Source: Podila epigama (taxonomy: Eukaryota > Mortierellomycota > Mortierellomycetes > Mortierellales > Mortierellaceae). From it: 21,895 nucleotides of DNA. This document shows, one piece after another, positions 8,908-19,171 of this stretch (positions are counted from its first letter, which is position 1; every line of letters begins with the position of its first letter). Location of the stretch: positions 1-21,895 of the forward strand of contig JAAAVE010000152.1 of assembly GCA_015679605.1 (NCBI GenBank), written 5' to 3'. Below the pieces are notes generated by a model, which was not told the origin of the DNA, made no database searches, and worked only from the letters and a program-made list of their open reading frames with translations. A program made the position numbers and the translations under genes.

Positions 8908-11839
8908 TTACATTCTTGGTTGCTTCCACAAGCGAAGGCTGAGAAAGGCTGCAATGCCTGCCATGACACCTCCAAAACGGAGCATGACACCAATGGTGTC
9001 TGGATTCCCTGGTGCCTCATCCTGGGGACTGGTGACATCCGGATGCCCCTGTCCAGTCTTTGGCTCAATGGCTGCAAACACAACACTACTCAGAAAACTC
9101 ACAAGGAACTGTGGCAATACAATGTAGATGTTGTGGATACCTAACAAGGCGCCTGCAGATGTCGCCTCTACATCACGTCCAGGTGTGCTTGATATTTCAG
9201 CACTAGCATCAGAAAAGCTGCCTGTTCTCGTGGTGGCATGACCAACTTGGTCAACCTCAGACGAACTGGATCGAAAGGACGAGAAGTGACTCTGGTTAGA
9301 GTTGCGATAATCACGCCCACTGTGTCTGCGCGTTTTCGAATCCCTTTCATTGACAGGCAACCCTAGTCGAGAACGATTGTACGGTCGAACCAACCTTCGA
9401 TTCTGGCTTTGTTTACAATGTGACCCGCTCCTGTCATCATCATCCGTCATCCCTTCCGTATCGGATTCCGAGTCGATATGAGAGCTAGCTCGCTCTTGAG
9501 CACGTTCAATCGGAACAGCGTTTGTGTTTGCTATCAACTGTTTTGTTTCCACTTGCTCGAGACTTTCGCGGCCTCCGAGTGCATGATAGAGGCGACCTTC
9601 CGACATTTGGATTTCTTCAGTATCTTCGTCATCCGCTTCCATGAAACTGGAAAAGAGGACTTCGTTATGGGGTCCTTGTTCATCCGATTGAGAGATACGA
9701 TGTGCCCTGTTTCGTTCCTGATGCTGTTCCTCCTGCATCCTCTGCGAGATGACTTCACCCAAGATCGAGAACGGCGCCCACATCGAGACAGCCCAGGAAA
9801 TACCACAGAAGGAAAACAGGATTGTGGAACCTCGCAAGTCCTGAATAACCCAGGTGGCCACCAAGGACACTGAGACTAATGCCAGGGATAAGGTGTACAT
9901 CTTTGGTAAAGTCAACCCGGGTATAGGAAGGCCTTTCCAGCTGGTCAACCGTGTTCGACTCCATCTTGAGGTCTTTTTTGTGCTCAGCATTTCTTCCTCG
10001 TTAGAATTCATAGCAGAACGCGATAGTGGTCCTGATCTCTGTCCTGATTCAGAGGCCGGCGAGACAACGATCGGAAGTAACAGTGAGGCAATCAGAGACA
10101 CAATGGAGTAAATGAGCAAACAAAAGGATCCTGCTCGGACGGCTGCATCCTGGACAGACGCCGCTTCATCTGGCGCCGATGGTCCTGTCGGCCCTGTTGG
10201 TTCTTCATGGTCAAGTTGCTCGCGTGTGTAAATCTCGGCAATGTACGTTGATGAATAAAAGAGGAACGGAAACCAGCCCATCCATGCAAAGAATTGGACA
10301 TTGCAAAGATGCTGGATTCGAGTGGGTAGATATCGAATGGATCTGAAAATCGATTTGAACCCAAGAATGAACTCTGTGATAAAAGATGAGGATACTCTGG
10401 AGGTTTATGTTAGTAAGGCTTATATTAGACTTGCGAGGCAAAAAAAGATAGACATCAAAGCAACAGTGGTTGAACGCACTTGGGTGCTCGAACAAAGACC
10501 TTCTCAGTGACTGCAAAGCAGGTCAATCCGACATTCCACACCAAAAATAAACAAGCGACCACACACAGACCCTTGATCTGAGTGTTTCCGAACGCCGGAA
10601 TTAGCTCGGGAAGGTTGACGTTGCCCATAAAGTATCCAAAGATTCCACCCAACCCCATGAGGCGACTCGCCCATGCAGCTGCAGCCTCCTGTTGTGAAGA
10701 TGGTAAACTGTCGACAATCAACGTTCTACAACTCGCTTGCACTATCGTATATGCGAGGAACAGCATGGAGTCAGCATGAAGTGAATTGCTATACTGAATT
10801 ACATAAAGAAAATTTTGCTCGTCCCGACATCTTACCGCAATTTATAGCAAAATCCAGTATGTAGATGGAAGTAACCGCCACAAGAATCGTTGCGCCTTTA
10901 AGCTAAATGCAGATAACAAAGACCATGTCAGTTTCTAGGACCAATCGTCACTGTCATAGCCATCGAACATCTAAACATTTTGACATGACAAAAAAAAATT
11001 ACATTAGGACTGTCCTGTCCAAGAAAAGCGACTGTAATCTCTTTGCACCATCCCAGGATAAGAAAGGAGAGCACCACGATGGACACTCCGACTATCAAAA
11101 ATGGTCTTCTTCTCCCTAGTTTTAAAGTACAGCGGTCTGATAGGACGCCTACAACAGGTTGCATGACGAGTCCTGTCGATTTAGAAAATCAGAGCATTAA
11201 AAGTCAGTAGAGTAATTCGTGAAGTAGTCTTCCAAGTATAACTAAGGCTGCAAGTGATTTACCAGAAAGTGGGCCAGCAAGCCAAACCAGGGACATGAGT
11301 GACTTTGACATGCCCAACTGGAGGAGGAACGGTGTGCCATATGCCATCTCGACAGACCCTAACCATTGTGTGGAGAATGAAGATAACAGAAAGTTAAATG
11401 ACAGCATTCTGAGGCTCGNNNNNNNNNNNTCTAGTGAGAGGGAAAGAAAAAAAAAAAAAAGAACGTTACTGTTCGCATTGACTTCTTTTCCACATCTGAA
11501 TATCACAGTGCCGAGAGAGTGACCAACTTACCCCATCAAAGCACTAGTCAAAAGCACCATCCTCACAGTCCTGTTAGGGCCCCATATCTTGGCTCGACCA
11601 TACAAGCCAGGCTTTCGATGGACAGAGGGTGGCATTTCAGGCTCGAAGCTGTATGTTGTATTGTCAAAGGCACTACCACTATTATCGCCAACGATATTTT
11701 CTCGAGAGTGTTGAGGTGCATATGGGTCAACGGGTATTTGAGAATGCATGTTCCGCCCTGACGCCGAGGATCTGTGTGAACGTGAACTTGAGGACGAAGC
11801 CGACAAGGTTGGTCGTATGTTGTGTTGACCCTCAGACAT
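8908..11839 (-). CDS. SUT/SLC45-type sugar:proton symporter (MFS, GPH family), 6 exons
   Basis: The family hallmark is present: GPLSG-LVMQPVVGVLSD followed by LKLGRRRPFLIVG, the MFS loop 2-3 signature of sucrose/alpha-glucoside transporters (plant SUT, animal SLC45, fission yeast Sut1). It is expected to carry a disaccharide with protons across the plasma membrane. My exons on the minus strand are 11839-11532, 11408-11263, 11172-11003, 10902-10836, 10741-10480 and 10396-8908, in frame throughout (2442 nt, 813 aa). Residues 1-90 are a Ser-rich cytoplasmic tail. Transmembrane segments include MVLLTSALMG, VEMAYGTPFLLQLG, IVGVSIVVLSFLILG, ILVAVTSIYILDFAI and FAWMGWFPFLFYSS. A long charged loop of about 170 residues (SQRMQEEQHQE... 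with DDEDTEE and a basic RR/SR part) separates the last two or three helices, as in fungal members. Exon 2's 5' boundary is uncertain: the in-frame AG at 11409-11410 inserts about 12 residues and lies next to an assembly gap. Confidence 0.88.
11409..11531 (-). other. transporter intron 1 with 11-base assembly gap
   Basis: The intron begins with a good donor (GGGTAAGTT, read on the minus strand) at 11531. The undetermined bases 11419-11429 lie 9 nt from the proposed acceptor, and a run of 14 A (11447-11460) is nearby. The true intron length and acceptor are therefore not secure. Confidence 0.75.
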
Positions 11840-12098
11840 GAAGTGTCTTCTTTATTTATTGAATGCAATAATGAGACAATGACGTTTCTGAAGTGAATTC
11901 TCATTCAAAGCATGAATGGTAGTGATGAAGCCTTGTTTTTTCTCCTTTTATTAGAGGGGAGGAGTGAATGTGAACGTGAATGTGAATGTAAAAGTGAGAG
12001 CGAGAATGGAAATGGAAATGGCGAAGAGTGGAAGTGAAGGACAAGACGAGAATAACGAAATATTTTTAAAATCTTTTTAGTTCGCTCTTTTTCGTTCT
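11840..12098 (-). promoter_or_regulatory. 259-bp spacer: transporter leader and TFIP11 3' end
   Basis: On the minus strand the spacer carries three CATTCAC copies (11964-11970, 11976-11982, 11982-11988) in a CATTCACATTCACGTTCACA-like array, plus hexamer-like CATTTC repeats at about 12005-12020. Minus-strand AATAAA occurs at 11947-11952 and about 11853-11858, in the right place to end the TFIP11 transcript. The 3' end of one gene and the leader of the next therefore probably overlap or abut. Confidence 0.5.
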
Positions 12099-15000
12099 TT
12101 ATCGGTTGGTCTTTCCTGCGCCGCCGAGGACCATGAGCTCCTCGATACCGACTGGCATCCAGACACCAGAGTCCTGCGACTTGACGAATGCGACTGTATC
12201 CGTCATGTGCACTAGAACACCACCACTGGTACCTGTTGAGTTACCACCCAGACGATACAAGGGTCGTCCCGACCGCTCGTGCAACTGTTTCGTCATGACG
12301 AACAACAGCGAGTTTTGTGTCGCATAATCTTGAACAAGATCCTTGAACGACACGGTCTGAACCAGGTTCTTTCGCACCTGGGGTCTGCCCAGAGGATTAG
12401 TCTCGCTTGATTTGCCTGTCGTGGCACCCGCTTGTGTGAGACCGGCAGGCGGCATGATTTTGAGGCCAGCCATGTGCTGATTAATCATATCAAGACCTTG
12501 TCTGAATCCTGTGGCGACTGCAGTATCCCGAAGCACCTCAGCTGGGAACAATGACTTCCACCACTGGTACCATTGTGAGATTTGATCCAGGTCTGTAGTC
12601 GAAGGGTGACTCAACCAAAGATAGAGAACTTGATGCCATTTTGGAAAGAACTCGTTGACGAGCAGAGCTCCAAACGTCGTGCCAGTAAAGAAATGGTGCC
12701 ATGGGAGTACCGCCTGTAAAATCTCGATTTTCTGGTCGCGAGGATTGATTTCAAACTGCCGCAAACCCTCTGTTAGCTTGGGGAGGACAGATTTCAAAAG
12801 CAACAGCTCCATGTCTGTTGGATCAAACACGCCCCGCCAAGGCTCAAGCACGCGGAGTGCACTGGGATCAGCCACTGTCCATGCTGTCAGACCAGCTGCA
12901 AGCTTGCGTCGAACATCTGCAAACAACTCTTGCTCAAGTCGAGCCTCGCCAATGACAGGCAGCCAGGGATGAATCCATGTATGGAGCATGAGCGTGTCCC
13001 GCGGACTCCACCGTTCAACTTCCTTATGCAGCTTGGGCATGACAAGCTGTGTGATGATATTGTCCTGAATAAAGAGTGGCAAGATCGGCGGTGCCCAAGT
13101 CTCGAGAAGATCAACAATGGGATCACAATTTCGAACGTCCCAATCGTTGTTGATAGCAGACCGGACTTTGGGCAGCCAGTGGTGATTCAAGAGACTCTCA
13201 TATGCTGTCATCTTTTCTGCCACAGGCTGCCGACCGTTTAGAGACGCGCCATCCCGGTAATCATACATCGGCTCTTGAGTTTGAACGTAGTTGACACGGC
13301 TCGTCCGTAAAAGCTTTTGCCACTTCTTGAACATGGATGCACCCAATGTTGGATTCTTGAGCACATCCCAGTCTTTGAGGAGTCGCTTGAAACTATCCTG
13401 GATGGCGCTTATAAAGACGTGGTCCAGCTCAAACTGCTGATACTCGTCAAAATAAAGACCTGCAAACAGATCGAACGGCGCATGAAAGGCATTCATGATG
13501 TAGCCCTCTTGTAATTCTACTGCACTCTCCCCAGCCGTGTTGCTTGTCGCCTCCTGAATCTCGTTTGCGATCGTTGAGCATTGGTCTGCAATGGACATGA
13601 CTTTTAAAAGTCGCTCTATACTCGTCTCATCCTGCGCTACTAGCTTCTGTATACGCTCGCCTTCCTTCTCCAAAACCTTTTGTCGAACATTGTCTGCCTT
13701 TTGTTTCCGTGCTAGCTGTTCCAGATCTGTCGTTGAGATGTCCGCCATGAGCTCAAGATTGTGACGAAGTTCAGGGAAGCGTTCATTCGATCTAGCGACT
13801 GCCGAGCTAATCTGGCTAGCCGAAGATAGTTCGCGAACCTAATGTCATTCAAAACAAGAATGCGATATATAAAATGAGTATTCATATTTGTTAGGTGTAC
13901 CAAGTATCACTCATTCATACTTCATCTTGACTACACAAAAGAGATTATGTATAATGTAAACTTACCGTCTTCCCCGTCATATCAAGAATCTTTTGCTGTT
14001 GTATTGCCATGGGCTGATCAGACGCGTCGATTTCCTGCTGGATCTCAGCAGCTGTCTTGTACTCGATCTTTGGTCCTCTCCGTGACTCGCGAGCACTCTT
14101 CTTTTTCCATCCATCGGCGACTGGTTCAACATCCTGACCCTTGTCCTTATTCTTTTTCGATTGTTTGGACGGCTTCTCGTCTTCATCAGAACTGACCACC
14201 AATCCTCGTCGTTTTTCCTCTGCACGATCCTGATCTGTTTTCTCCTTAAATCCTTTGTATCCGATTCCCATTTTGACAGGACGTAGCTTCGTTTGAATAG
14301 GCTCGACAATACCTGCTCCATCAGCGCCTAGACCATACCCTTTCTTCCAACCCATTTTTTCGAGCATCTTCAAGCCAAATCCGCTTCCTTTAGCAGAGAA
14401 TTCACCATATCCCTTGCTAACCTGCACCGGTGTCACCGGTGTCATATCCGGTCGGGGACTTGACATTGATGCTGGTGAAGATGGTCGTGGAGATGGAGTG
14501 TCGCTATCGAATCCTGCTCGGTTCCTGAAGAAGCTCATTGATCCATGATGACCTGTGTTTTTCTGTCGATTGCTTGGTGTACTATTAGTGGTAGGGTTTG
14601 GAGAAGTCTCTTTGGGAGGACTAGGTTTTTCAGAGTCCATGTCACTTTCTGATCCAGAAGAGGCTTCATCGCGCTCGCTTTCCATATCTGCATCCTCTGT
14701 TTCTTCTACACGACTCGATTCCTGCTTGGAACTTGATGATGAGGGAACAAATGCAAATCTATGCTCAAAAAATCGGTATGTTACATGGACATGATTAGTA
14801 TGAAATATGCTTTCTGAAGGCAACGGTATTTCTTGGAATTTGTCTTTAAATTTGTCTACACAATCAACATACTCTGAGCGTCTTGCCGACCTCCGCCCAA
14901 GTCCTGGTTGCGACCGTGTGTCATCATCGTCAGACTCTAGAAATGAACCATAGATAGCATCTTCCTTGGTACGTTTCCGTCGTCCCCTGTGCATTGGATC

Positions 15001-15225
15001 TAAAGATTGGTAATAAGGAATATGGTGAGGCGCGTGAGTTATGTGTGGTTCGTACGATTCGCCTTTTGTGACCAGTGGGCCATTCATTGAACATGGTGGC
15101 CATCAATTACCTCTGAACTGCTCTGCCTCATCCTCGAGATCCTGTTGAGTGACCCCTCGTTCCTGCGGCTGATCGTCATCTGAAGAAGAATACGAATGGT
15201 TGAATGAATTTTTGTGTTTGGGCAT
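12099..15225 (-). CDS. TFIP11: TFIP11/Ntr1-family spliceosome disassembly factor (G-patch + GCFC), 4 exons
   Basis: TFIP11/Ntr1 proteins recruit and activate the helicase Prp43/DHX15 through their G-patch to release the lariat-intron spliceosome. The conserved N-terminal RGRRKRTKEDAIYGSF block is present. A G-patch follows at about residues 205-250 (GSGFGLKMLEKMGWKKGYGLG, then GAGIVEPIQ). KILDMTGK precedes FPELRHNLELM, and a GCFC domain spans about 390-680 (DHVFISAIQDSFKRLLKDWD, LLETWAPPILPLFIQDNI, TLMLHTWIHPWLPVIG). My exons on the minus strand are 15225-15111, 14999-14873, 14758-13966 and 13838-12099: 2775 nt, 924 aa, close to family size. The ATG at 15225 begins MPKHKNSF and gives an acidic Ser/Asp N terminus as in homologues. 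Between the N-terminal block and the G-patch is a low-complexity Ser/Pro/acidic linker. Intron 2 (14759-14872) is a multiple of three without stops, so a 962-aa read-through form is possible. Confidence 0.92.
14759..14872 (-). other. 114-nt in-frame (3n) intron in TFIP11
   Basis: On the minus strand this stretch starts GTATGTTG, contains a consensus-like branch site TACTAAT (14800-14794) and ends GCATAG. It has no stop codon in the gene's frame. Splicing joins RRSE to FAFVPSSSS; retention would add 38 residues (YVDCVDKF ... FFEH) not seen in the family as I know it. Splicing is therefore likely the main form. Confidence 0.65.
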
Positions 15226-15635
15226 TGGTGAAGGATTTGGTTGTGATAGAAAGTGAATGCAATGCAACCCTTGGGTTTGGTGGGTTATTTCCAAAGTGAG
15301 ACTCAGCAAAACAAGAAGCTTGGTTCCTTTCAATCTTTAGTCACATGATTATTTTTTTTTTTTTGTATGTGATGTGTGAGTTCTCCCTTGTCGTCCAAAA
15401 GAAAAAAAGAACCAATCCACTTTTCCACCTTGAAAGCATCACTATCATACTTCTCCATCCCAGTGCTTACATCTTTCTTCTCCATCCCCTCTGAGGCTCC
15501 AGATATTACAAAACTCGGACTCACAAGTTGCATTGACTTTCACCTTGCCCTTATTCTCTGCAATTTGAATTGTCCCAGTCACTCCACTTGACCCCCAACC
15601 AACGTCTATCCCCCAACAAAATACAAAAACAAGGC
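15226..15635. promoter_or_regulatory. divergent promoter between TFIP11 and the CBS-PB1 gene
   Basis: About 410 bp serve two divergently transcribed genes. On the TFIP11 side CATTCACTTTC occurs on the minus strand at 15249-15259, 24 nt before the ATG, identical to the 11-mer before the F-box gene. A poly-T tract lies at 15352-15364. The CBS-PB1 side is CT/CA-rich (about 15405-15630), ending in CCCCCAACAAAATACAAAAAC before its ATG. No TATA box is evident. No additional gene is supported. Confidence 0.5.
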
Positions 15636-18205
15636 ATGCTGAGAAATTCTGGGTATCAAAAGTCTTCCGCTGGATCAGCTGTGGGAACCCCTGGCTTGAA
15701 GCGCACTACGGTTTCTTCGCCTTCCAACCAAACCAGCGCTGCCGGAACTGCAGATGGCCTCTCAGCATCAGAGTTGGCTCGCAAACGTCAGTCTCGGAAG
15801 GATGAGGCTATCCGCAAAAAGCTAGACCAGGAGCTGGGTCGCAAGAAACCCTCTACTAGGGCTCATGGATCCACCAGACCAGTTCAGGGTACTGTTGGTT
15901 CTCTTCGGTAAGTGTGATATTCACTGTTTGTTTGATATAGATTTTGAATTTTTTGCTCTTTAAATTTTATGAAAGATACCTGGTGTGAAAGAAAACTGTA
16001 GTTGACCGAGCTCTTTTTTTTCCTGAATTGATATGATAGTCCCTCAACAGCTCTGACCCTACCTGATTCAGCAATGGTTGTTGATGCTGCAAGGTATGAT
16101 AGGCCGGATTAACATAACACGAGGATCTCCCCCCTCTTCCGTAAAATGGCACAAAGTCTCCTGGAATTTATCAACACTAACATACCTTCATATTCCATGC
16201 ATTTTATAATTGTGTGTCGATTATAGAATTATGGCGGCCAAGAGGTAACATGTCTATCATGACAATCGAGATGTGAACAAACGAAAAATTGACTTGATAA
16301 ACGGACCTCTGACTTGATTTACTCTGCATTTTTAGGGCTGATGCCGTGCTGGTCATTGATGAAGAACAACATCTTGTCGGTACGTTTGTGCTAAAAGTTG
16401 CTGGTCATCGAGCCAAGTGGATAAGCCGACAATCTTAATGATATGTGCATGTTTATCAATCAATAGGCATTATGACCGACAAGGATTTGGCGTTCAGAGT
16501 TATTGCTGAGGGTCTCGATATTCGCTCCACTCTTATCTCTCAAGTCATGACCAGAGTATGTATCTTTTTTTTGCAGGAACGGCTCCGTTGTTTACATTTG
16601 GCCACCGATATGCTGCTGGTATGAACTGACACTTGCTCTCTCACCTTAGAACCCGTTCTGTGTCACGACAGAAACGAATGCTACTGAAGCGCTCAACAAG
16701 ATGGTCAGTGGGGGTTTCCGTCATCTGCCCTGTCTCAATGTCGATGGTGAGCACCATGTGCCAGACTTGATTGCCTTTCGAGAGTGTTATTTTTTCTCTC
16801 TTGCAATTGTATTAACAATAATTTTTGTGACCCAGGTGATGTTGTTGGTCTGTTGGACATTACAAAGTGTCTGTACGAAGCACTGGAGAAATTAGAGAAA
16901 GCTCACCAGTCATCCAAGAAACTCGTCGATGCTCTTCAAGGCATGCAATCTGAGTGGGCTGCCCCAGCCAACCCAGATCTGCAGAGCTACGTCGATATTG
17001 TACGTCCTCGCCCCTTTTCTTGGGCCCTTTGATTGGCTTCTGCTTTGATTGAGGGACTTTTTTTAATTCACACTTTGCTTATTTCACTGGCTTTTAGATG
17101 AGAGAAAAGATGGCCTCACCTGATCTTAATACGATTCTTGATGAACACCACGGTGTTGCCGAGATCCAGACCAAGACTTCAGTTCGCGAGGCTGCCCGAA
17201 TCATGAAGCAATGCCATACCACGGCTAGTTTGATTGTTGAAGATGGTCGTATTGCCGGCATCTTTACAACCAAGGTAAAATATGGCGTGATAGTATCATT
17301 ATAGTTGAAGTTTCAGGCATGAATGAGCTTTTTGACCACTCACATCTGGACAACAGGATATTGTCGTTAGAGTGATGGCGTCCGATTTGAACCCGGACCG
17401 CACCTCTGTGATCCGTGTCATGACTCCTCATCCAGATACCGTGATTTCGACCATGACCATTCTGGATGCGCTCAAAATGATGCACGACAACCATTACCTG
17501 CACTTGCCCGTCGTGGATGAACATGGACAGATGGCAGGCTTGGTTGATGTCTTGCAAGTATCCCTTGCAATGCTTAATCAGATGAACACCATTCAAGGCG
17601 ACAACGCCTCAGAAGCTGGACCGGTATGGAACAAGTTTTGGGAGTCGAGCTTTACGCGGGATGAGACTGGATCGGAAATCTCTGCATCAGACATCCGCTC
17701 GGGATTCATCCCTCCGTCAGATGTGCACTATGGCGGCACGAACAGTCTTGTCGAGTCGAATGCGCGCTTCGAGTCTTCTGTTGGTCTTCCTGGAGGTGAT
17801 ATTGGTGCAGAATTCATTTTCAAATTCAAGGAGAGCAGTGGCCAAGTGCACCGATTTTCGTCAAGTACACGCTCGTTTGCGGAGCTCCATGACAAGATTG
17901 TGGAAAAGATGGGCGGAGTGGAGGCAGGAATGGATGTGACTATTAGCTACTGCGATGAGGAAAATGACCAAGTGCTTATCCTTCAGGATGCAGACATTGT
18001 GGATGCGGTACAGATGGCGTACCGGAATCAATGGCAACTTATCCGGCTCTCGGTGACTGTCTCTTCCAAGACTAAGGAAGCCAAGAAAACACCGGCTGGC
18101 CAGAGCTCTGGTCCCGCTGGCCTAGACCCCATCATTGTCTCTGGTGCTGTTGGCTTGGGTGTTGGTCTCGTCCTCGCTGTTGTGTTTACCATGATGCGGA
18201 AATAG
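15636..18205 (+). CDS. four-CBS-domain plus PB1-domain protein with C-terminal membrane anchor, 9 exons
   Basis: Two Bateman pairs of CBS motifs, which usually bind adenine nucleotides and sense energy state, are followed by a PB1 protein-interaction domain. The arrangement matches the fungal family that includes fission yeast Mug70; its biochemical role is poorly known. My exons are 15636-15907, 16040-16093, 16227-16244, 16336-16379, 16467-16555, 16650-16746, 16836-16999, 17098-17274 and 17357-18205, in frame (1764 nt, 587 aa). A basic N terminus (ELARKRQSRKDEAIRKKL) precedes CBS1-2 (about 95-215: GIMTDKDLAFRVIAEG, QVMTRNPFCVTTE, FRHLPCLNVDGDVVGLLDI). CBS3-4 follow at about 258-380 (GIFTTKDIVVRVMA, VMTPHPDTVI, LHLPVVDEHGQMAGLVDV). 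PB1 spans about 457-538 (EFIFKFKE, then YCDEENDQVLILQDADI, holding the acidic OPCA-type motif). Residues about 564-583 are a Gly/Val-rich tail anchor ending MMRK. The ATG at 15636 is used because upstream in-frame sequence has no ATG. Confidence 0.9.
16227..16244 (+). other. 18-nt microexon in the CBS-PB1 gene
   Basis: An exon of 18 nt between TTATAG and GTAACA encodes only RIMAAKR across its two split arginine codons. Both neighbouring junctions (16093 and 16336) are phase 2, so skipping it keeps the frame but removes six residues from the first helix of CBS1. Its residues match the expected CBS helix, which supports inclusion. Confidence 0.8.
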
Positions 18206-19171
18206 AGTCGTTTTTTTTTCTCTTTCTTCCTTTTTCTCAATATTCTGCACACATGAGTGATGTTCATGTCACTTTGGCACTCACTACAAGAACTCAAGAA
18301 GCGCAATAAAAATAATTTGTAAAAATATTAGATGTCTCGCGGGCAGCTGCGTCATTTTCACACAGTCAGCGAGATAGAAGTTACTTATGATATGAGGGGG
18401 GGCCTCTTCATACTTTGTCAATTTGTAGCAGAAAAAATTAGCGTTTGAATAAACCGCCCTATTGCCCTCTACTTTTATTTTGTTTGCGCCATGTCGTGTC
18501 TTCAGAGTCTCTTATATCTTCACACATATGGCTTCTACTCGTTCTGCCCTTTGTCACCTGGACACATAGTTAATACATAGTCAGACAAACATACTAACAG
18601 ACACACTGGCAGACAAGAACGATGCAGGTGGATAGGAGAGTATGGGCACCTATGTTTCCTCCAGTCTAAAGCCAAAGATGCTCTGATACACCAAGGTAGA
18701 CTATCGCACAAGGCTTTGACGCGTAGGAGCGTAGGAGCATGACTCAGTCCAGAGGGAGACAATTGAGACCCATATTTTTTTGTTTTTGCCACTGTTTTTC
18801 AACCAAAAAAATGCTCTTTGCCTGGACTGGACTGGACTATGGAATGGAATGCGTGCTAAAAAAGAGTGGCAAATGAGCCAATGACATAAAGCGTTGCCTC
18901 CGTGAGCCCAAAAACTAACATTTTAACATTCGGTGGCAAATCACTCACCTCTTTACACCACATAAATATCACACTTTAATTTTCTTTTCCCCATTCTTTT
19001 CTTCTTTTTTCTTTTTTTCCACACCCACAACACACAACTCACCACACAAACTCACCCACACTTTCACATACACACAACTCTCTCACACACACACACCTCA
19101 CGAAAAAACCTCTTTTACATCTTTTTCATCCGCTCCACTTCATTTCTCCTTCCTTACATCTCACTTTCACC
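18206..19171 (+). promoter_or_regulatory. 966-bp intergenic region with the PARP promoter and leader
   Basis: I see no gene here; the open frames on either strand are unstructured. Toward the PARP gene there is a CCAAT box at 18878-18882 and a TATA-like ATAAATA at 18962-18968, about 205 nt before the ATG. A CT-rich then CA-rich leader follows (18975-19100, including a CA repeat at about 19083-19096), ending TCACTTTCACCATG. Short tandem runs occur at about 18822-18850 (TGGAC three times, then TGGAA twice). Promoter calls are by position and consensus only. Confidence 0.5.
18305..18310 (+). terminator. polyadenylation signal of the CBS-PB1 gene
   Basis: AATAAA 100 nt after the TAG stop, in an A/T-rich stretch. 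Confidence 0.6.

Noticed and set aside
15570-15635. 22-residue N-terminal extension of the CBS-PB1 protein
   Set aside because: It would have to start at TTG; the first in-frame ATG is at 15636.
18535-18792. Minus-strand 85-codon frame between the CBS-PB1 and PARP genes
   Set aside because: No recognisable domain, Cys/Leu-rich random-looking translation, no splice or leader support.
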